Shown here in pieces: positions 59,198-64,000 of a DNA stretch of 64,000 bases. Positions within the stretch are counted from its first letter, which is position 1; the number at the start of each line of letters is the position of its first letter. This DNA comes from Apium graveolens (taxonomy: Eukaryota; Streptophyta; Magnoliopsida; Apiales; Apiaceae): positions 77,738,231-77,802,230 of the forward strand of contig NC_133647.1 of the NCBI RefSeq assembly GCF_009905375.1. Reading direction: 5' to 3'. A program made the position numbers and the translations under genes. Under the pieces are notes generated by a model. That model did no database searches and was not told the origin of the DNA. It saw only the letters and a program-made list of their open reading frames with translations.

Positions 59198-59209
59198 GCT
59201 CTGATACCA
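59198..59209 (-). other. Initiator-Met tRNA primer-binding site of Sirevirus copy 1
   Basis: The minus strand reads TGGTATCAGAGC, a perfect iMet site two bases from the LTR end. Confidence 0.95.
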
Positions 59210-59565
59210 ATTGTTATTCCGAGTGGACTAACAATGAGATTTACAGAAGGGGGGTTGAATGTAAATCTCAAAACTTTTTCATGTTTTGAGCAGTTTCAAA
59301 GGCTATGTGTTTAAGATAAACAAGTGTATGAATTGCTTTAAGCTAATACAGACAGATATATATTCAAACACTAATGTAAAGAACAAAACAGACCTTAAAA
59401 ACTTTTCTGGTGGATTGTTGTTCCACCAGAGATGGTATTTCAGAAAATCTGTGATTCAAGAAGTTGATCACAGCTGCGTCCTAGTACAAACTAGATAATT
59501 TTTCTCTCAAGATTTTTCTAAACAGTTCTGGAAAAATTCATATCTAATTACTAGCTGCTACTTGG

Positions 59566-59574
59566 TTTATATAT
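59566..59574 (-). promoter_or_regulatory. TATA box of Sirevirus LTR
   Basis: The minus strand reads ATATATAAA, about 700 bp into the LTR and about 240 bp downstream of the motif array, a sensible U3 core-promoter position. Confidence 0.55.
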
Positions 59575-59811
59575 CACCAAGTTTACAAGTGAAGACAAAG
59601 ATAAAAAGTACAATAATAAAATAAGTTCTCCACTTGTTTCTACTTCGTTTTACTCCAGTGCATTGTTGACTATTGCCTCTTTATGCTAGAGTAAAACAGC
59701 TGCTTTTTCTGATGTTCCTGAATTAGGCTACCACATCTCAGTTGTCTCTGTCAACCCATGTGCCTCTGTTTGTAGGTACAACTACCACTTGTCAACTGCT
59801 ATTTAACAGAA

Positions 59812-59982
59812 CATCCGTTGAAGCCTTCATCCGTTGATGGCTTTATCCGTTGATGTGTTAGCAGTTAAAGCTCTATCCGTTGATGCACTCATCCGTTGAA
59901 GGATGTTATCCGTTGAAGCTTTAGAGACATCCGTTGAAGCTTTGTTTCTCATCCGTTGAAGGTCTTTAAGTTATCCGTTGAC
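59812..59982 (-). promoter_or_regulatory. Array of nine ATCCGTTGA motifs in LTR U3, putative MYB-type enhancer
   Basis: Nine exact copies within 171 bp, all in the same orientation and irregularly spaced (14-29 bp), upstream of the TATA box on the minus strand. The complement contains CAACGG, which fits the MYB core CNGTTR and the AACGG core of plant MSA (mitosis-specific activator) elements. Two more copies lie near 60162 and 60186. Binding is inferred. Confidence 0.55.
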
Positions 59983-60269
59983 ACCATTCCATTTATACAA
60001 GATTACAAGGCATGAAATATTTACAATTGGCCTTCCTATCTGCATATCCTCTAGTAGTCAACATGACTTATAATTTCCCTCAACATTTAAGAATTATATC
60101 TCAAATTCAGAGACTAAAATGTGCTACAACACTAGACTTATTTCTAAGTAAAGCTACACCATCAACGGATAGCCAAAATGGTCTTATCCGTTGAGGCTAC
60201 AAACACTAGATTTCTACTTAAGTGTTTTGTTAAACATATCATCAAACTAATGCACATATATTCCTAACA

Positions 60270-62459
60270 AAAGTTATCGAATAAACCTTATTTGATTCAT
60301 AGTTTAAAAAAAACTATTCATATATATATATATATAAATATATATATTATACTCGGGAGCCTCGACTCCCGGTTTTAGAAAAAGTTCACCTTTTGATCCC
60401 CTATACTAAGGGTAACTCAAATACCGCTTATCTCAAGCATAGGTTTTATGCAACTAATAAGCATTTTAACCAATAGATATATAATTCAAGAATATGAAAC
60501 CGGCATGCATATATACCATATCACATGCTACAATATATCGCAAGAATTTGCTAATAACCAATATGCATTTATCGCAAGATCATGCATATACACATATACA
60601 TCACAATAACAGTTATACGGGTAGAAAACTTGCCTGAGTGCTCCCGGATAGGCTTAAGCTTAGAGTGGGTCCGATAACCTATGAACAACAACATAAGTCA
60701 GAATTAAACCCCGGTCGCTTAAGAAACTAGACTTTAACCATTTAGAGTCCTAACGTTCGCTTTCGCGCTTAACGACTTACTTAAGTCGCTCGAGTACCCT
60801 CGGCTCCACCATTTTTAATAAATTAACCATTACGAGTTTTAAGGCGATTCTTTCGCAAGTACCTTACCAACTGCCTAATACACTTAACATAATTGTTTCA
60901 TACCCCAATTAGTCATTTAAAGTCCTTAACCAAGGTTTCAAAGTAGGGAGAGGGGTAATGGTTCGTTCGCGAAACGCCGTTACTTAAAACGGTCGTTTCT
61001 CCTAAACCGTACATCGGATTCAAATGAACCACATATCAAAACGAAGCTCGTAACATGAACTATCTAAAAATGGAAATGGTAAAAACCTAACAGTGAGTTC
61101 AAGGGTTCTGATGTTATGAACAAAAGCAGTCTAAAGTAAATCGGACATTGCGACGGCTATGTTTACGCGATTTCCCAAATTTAAACCATTCCAAAACAAC
61201 CACCAATCAATCCAAATTCACAACCCAATCAAAACTCCATCCATACTACATCATAACAGCCCCAATCAACTCAACATTAACAATTTATACTTATTCTTAA
61301 ACTTGAATTTAAGCTATACTTAAGTTCATTAATTAATACTCCAAGAATTACAACTCCAAAACATTACAAAACCAACTATCCTCTACAACTCAACCAAACT
61401 TTAAACAAACAAGCATCATGCTTCACATATCCTATATCAATCATAACCATTCCTAAATACTCAAAACTAAAGCTAGGGTTTGGAGATGATATACCTTCCT
61501 TGAAGCTTTTAATCAATGAAAGATCCTTGGAATGCCCATGGAAGCCTTGATCTATGCTTAAGCTACCTTGAACTTTCATAAAAAATCAAGAAAACCAAAG
61601 TTATTTCTTGAAGGTTACTATTCACCATCTTCTTCCTTGATTTATTGGAAGAGATTGTGAAGGAATTAGAAGCTTAAACTTATAGGATATCCATATCTAT
61701 GTACAAGGAACCTTAGATAATTACCTCACTAATTAACAAGCCTTGGATCTTGAATTTTGGAAATTTCTTCTTTGAAAAAGAAGAAAAGTCGAGAGCAAGC
61801 TTGGAAGAAAGAGAGATTTTTGTGTTTTTTGCTTTGATTTGTTTTTTGGTTGGTTGTTTTTGTTTAGATTTTGGTTAATTACCTTAATAACCTTGAACTT
61901 TGTGTGGTTATCATTCATCCACACCTCCTTCCCTCCTATGTCATGCTTACATCACCTTATTGTGTCATCATCCCTTACTTGTCCTCTCCTTATTGGTTGG
62001 ATGACCTCATCATCCCTAACCTCCTTGATTAACTTCCTAATTGTTTGCCTAATGACCGCTGATCTGTTATAAGGTTCGCTTAACTTTCATTTTCGTTTAT
62101 CGTTTGAGGGATCATACCCGGGATCTTATTACTTGGGTTTCCTTAACCTTTCTCAATACATTATATTCCTTTCATGATCCTCTCTTATAATCTTTTAATT
62201 TAAATCCTTTTTATCCTATTACCTTATACTCAATTCTTTCCGTATCTAGTGGATTTCTCGGAAAAATCAAAGTGTTCGGAATTGGATTCTGACGATCTTT
62301 ATATACACTTATATACCACATAGAGTACTAATAATATCTCAGAAGATGAATAACAGAACCCCTACATAGTGTGGCATGAAAAGTTTTCTCATTCAGCATA
62401 ATCTGCAAAATCACTATTCATAAGGGTTTCAAAAATTTCAAAAAATTGGGGTTATTACA
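60270..62459 (-). repeat. LTR of chromovirus B, right segment
   Basis: Begins with the second AAAGT target copy and ends ATTGGGGTTATTACA, the LTR border before a minus-strand polypurine tract. It contains an AT microsatellite (60319-60350). No gene is supported in these 2.2 kb. Confidence 0.78.
60319..60350. repeat. AT microsatellite
   Basis: An imperfect (AT)n run of about 32 bp within LTR B. Confidence 0.9.
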
Positions 62460-63256
62460 GTCTCCCCTCCTTAAAAGGATTCCGTCCCGGAATCAGATAG
62501 AAAATGAATAGGGATACTTTCTTAACATTGCACTTTCTAACTCTCGAGTAAATTTTCCCACATTGTGGTTCTTCCATCAAACTCTGAATAGTTTGATAAC
62601 CCTTCTCCTAAGCACTTGTTCCTTTTCACTCTATAACCCTTCCTGGTTGCTCCAAATAGGTTACGTCGGGTTGCATGTCTATGCGCTCATATGCCCCTAT
62701 TTATCTGGCATCCGAATTACACTTCCTTAACATTAATACGTGGAACACATTATGAACTTGCTACAGGTTCGGGGGTAGGGCTAGCTCGTATGCTAACTTC
62801 CCAATATGTTTTAGTATATCCAAGGGTCCGACAAATTATGGACTTAGCTTTCCTTTCTTTCCGAATCTCATCAATCCTTTCCAAGGGTTTCCAAGGGGGT
62901 ACCTTTAAAAATACTAGGTCCCCTACTTCCTATTCTTTGTCCTTTCGTGTCAAATCAACATACTTCTTATGTCCATCTTGGGCTACTACCAGCCGTCCTC
63001 TGATTAGATCTATTATATCCTTGGTCCTTTGGACTACTGCGGGTCCGAGCATCTTGCGCTCTACAACTTCATCCTAACATAAGGGAGATCGACATTGTCT
63101 TCCCTCAAGGATCTCATAAGGCGACATCTCGATAATGACATATGATCTATTGTCGTAGGAAAACTCAATCCGTGTTAAGTGATCATTCCAATTTCTTTCA
63201 AGTCTATTGCACAGACTCTCATTATAGCTTTTAGCATTAGAGCTTTTGCTTCTCAA
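62460..63256 (-). pseudogene. Decayed integrase C-terminus and chromodomain of chromovirus B
   Basis: On the minus strand, 63256-63074 reads WNDHLTRIEFSYDNRSYVII, then MSPYEILEGRQCRSPLC, the block after the integrase core in chromoviruses. After a stop, RLVVAQDGHKKYVDLTRKDK and YEVGDLVFLKVPPWKPLEGI (about 62870-63000) represent the GPY/F-type C-terminal module. Near 62520-62570 a poorly preserved FDGRTTMWENL-like stretch corresponds to the end of the chromodomain. Then a purine-rich GGAGGGGAGAC precedes the LTR at 62459. Several frames and stops are involved, so no product is possible. Confidence 0.7.
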
Positions 63257-64000
63257 TACCCATTCTTTTCCAGTTCGTCATCGCTACTACCTTCCGTTCC
63301 TAATATTATACTGGTTATACTTTTGCTCGTTAGCGTTCTATAACCTTTTAATAACCACGTCAACCTTAGTATCACGAATGTGTTTCCATTCCGAATACCA
63401 CCACAACTTTACTACTCCTTTTTCAGCTGTTTCTATTTCCCAAAGTTTGATCAATCATATAGAAGTAAAGGAATTTGTTGAGAGATCACTATGATCATGA
63501 ACACTTGTTATATCGCATAGTTAGTACAGAAGGTGGCCAGCCTTTAGTACTTGACAAGCAATTAAACAATAGATGGTATCCTACTAGGCTTCTATCACAC
63601 AGATAGATAGTCATTCGGCAATACCACCCCTTCTGGAAGGGTTGTTCTTCTCAGCTTACATGAAATGAAAAGAAGAGAAAAGAACGAACTGAAGAGGATT
63701 GTATATTCGTAAAAAAAAATTTTATTGCCATAAAATATCTGGCTTGGAATCTACCTCTGAACTATAGAGGTTTGTCATAGGAGAACAAAACATATATGTA
63801 TTTATATCAACATCAAGTATTATAGCATCGTATTTCACATGCCTAAATATTTTTGCTATTCCGTCCATCATTCTATGGACCCATGCTCTTCCTCGAGCTT
63901 ATACACAATCACCTTTGAAACTCCCTCGACATTGAAAATCAAATCTGGGATCTCATTCTAGACATCATCGTTACTAGAATTCTATGCTTGCATCGTAACC
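63257..64000. other. Unassigned sequence at window end
   Basis: By position this should be upstream integrase of chromovirus B, but I cannot recognise coding sequence on either strand. It may be heavily decayed or another insertion. No gene is supported. Confidence 0.4.

Larger units (their letters stand above)
47043..60269 (-). mobile_element. Sirevirus-type Ty1/copia element (copy 1), complete, 13.2 kb
   Basis: It is bounded by 1058-bp LTRs and a perfect 5-bp target duplication AAAGT (47038-47042 and 60270-60274). On the minus strand: 5' LTR, perfect iMet primer site, gag, intact pol, spacer, third ORF, polypurine tract, 3' LTR. LTRs differ at fewer than 20 positions by eye (under 2%), so the insertion is recent but older than element C. 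Pol is uninterrupted over 1114 codons; gag and the third ORF carry a few stops and frameshifts. Many copies of ATCCGTTGA or its complement are spread through it. Confidence 0.96.
59212..60269 (-). repeat. 5' LTR of Sirevirus copy 1 (1058 bp)
   Basis: It matches the 3' LTR base for base in length, with fewer than 20 substitutions. It begins (minus) TGTTAGGAATATATGTGC and ends CACTCGGAATAACA. Confidence 0.95.
27116..64000 (-). mobile_element. Chromovirus 'B' (Ty3/gypsy, minus strand), split by two later insertions, extends past window
   Basis: The left (3') LTR starts TGTAACACCCCCAAATCCGG at 27116 and continues, after removing elements 27648-45469 and 47043-60269, through 45470-47042 and 60270-62459, ending GGGGTTATTACA. 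The pieces sum to about 4.29 kb. Directly inside is a minus-strand polypurine tract and decayed integrase/chromodomain coding sequence. The clean target duplication of the Sirevirus insertion (AAAGT) and near-duplication of element C (AAATA/AAATG) support the continuity of the three pieces. Confidence 0.8.

Noticed and set aside
59812..59982. Short direct repeats resembling a CRISPR-like array
   Set aside because: Repeats are only 9 bp, spacers are irregular, and the setting is a plant LTR; a transcription-factor site array is the better reading.
62691..63077. 128-codon + strand frame near window end
   Set aside because: Antisense shadow of the decayed integrase C-terminus of chromovirus B.

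Overview
This window is plant nuclear DNA made almost entirely of nested transposable elements. The evidence is AT-rich sequence, plant-type Ty3/gypsy elements (Athila/Tat and chromodomain types), Sirevirus-type Ty1/copia elements, a CACTA DNA transposon, and captured plant gene fragments with GT-AG intron borders. It looks like a dicot. An Apiaceae-like source is only an impression. I found no intact host gene, rRNA, tRNA or CRISPR array.

Layout. (1) 1-9983, + strand: Athila/Tat-type Ty3/gypsy element whose 5' LTR starts before the window. It has a gag-protease ORF, a broken pol, an intact 389-codon ORF in the env-like position and a 1454-bp 3' LTR. It lies in the left terminus of (2), a roughly 5-kb CACTA element (9984-15040) carrying pieces of three host genes: an LHT-like amino-acid transporter, a MEI2-like RRM protein and a NudC/BOBBER-like protein. 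The CACTA element lies in the third ORF of (3), a decayed minus-strand Sirevirus-type copia element (15041-23276). The 5' LTR of that element is cut at 23277 by (4) chromovirus-type LTR 'A' (23277-27115, minus). A is cut at 27116 by (5) related chromovirus 'B' (minus). The LTR of B is split into 27116-27647, 45470-47042 and 60270-62459, and its decayed pol follows to the window end. B was hit twice: by (6) chromovirus 'C' (27648-45469, +), which has three near-identical 4.25-kb LTRs, and by (7) a nearly complete Sirevirus-type element (47043-60269, minus) with a perfect AAAGT target duplication.

The most unusual signal is a short phase-0 exon near the 3' end of the chromovirus LTRs. In C it encodes a peptide matching the histone H3 N-terminal tail at 10 of 12 positions, including KQTARKSTG. 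In B the diverged counterpart keeps R2, T3, K4, R8, K9 and G12 at the same spacing. A has a positional remnant. The exon ends in a splice-donor-like AG|GTAGG. In C the next good acceptor joins it in frame to a previously unrecognised pre-gag ORF. These elements belong to a class whose integrase ends in a chromodomain, a module known to read the methylated H3 tail, so an element-encoded H3-tail mimic is an attractive hypothesis.

Other points of note: C has catalytically dead pol and no protease yet almost identical LTRs, which suggests movement in trans. The intact-pol Sirevirus carries about 43 exact copies of a 9-bp motif (ATCCGTTGA or its complement) spread over LTRs, a spacer and coding linkers in several reading frames. 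All copy counts, LTR comparisons and homologies were made by eye.
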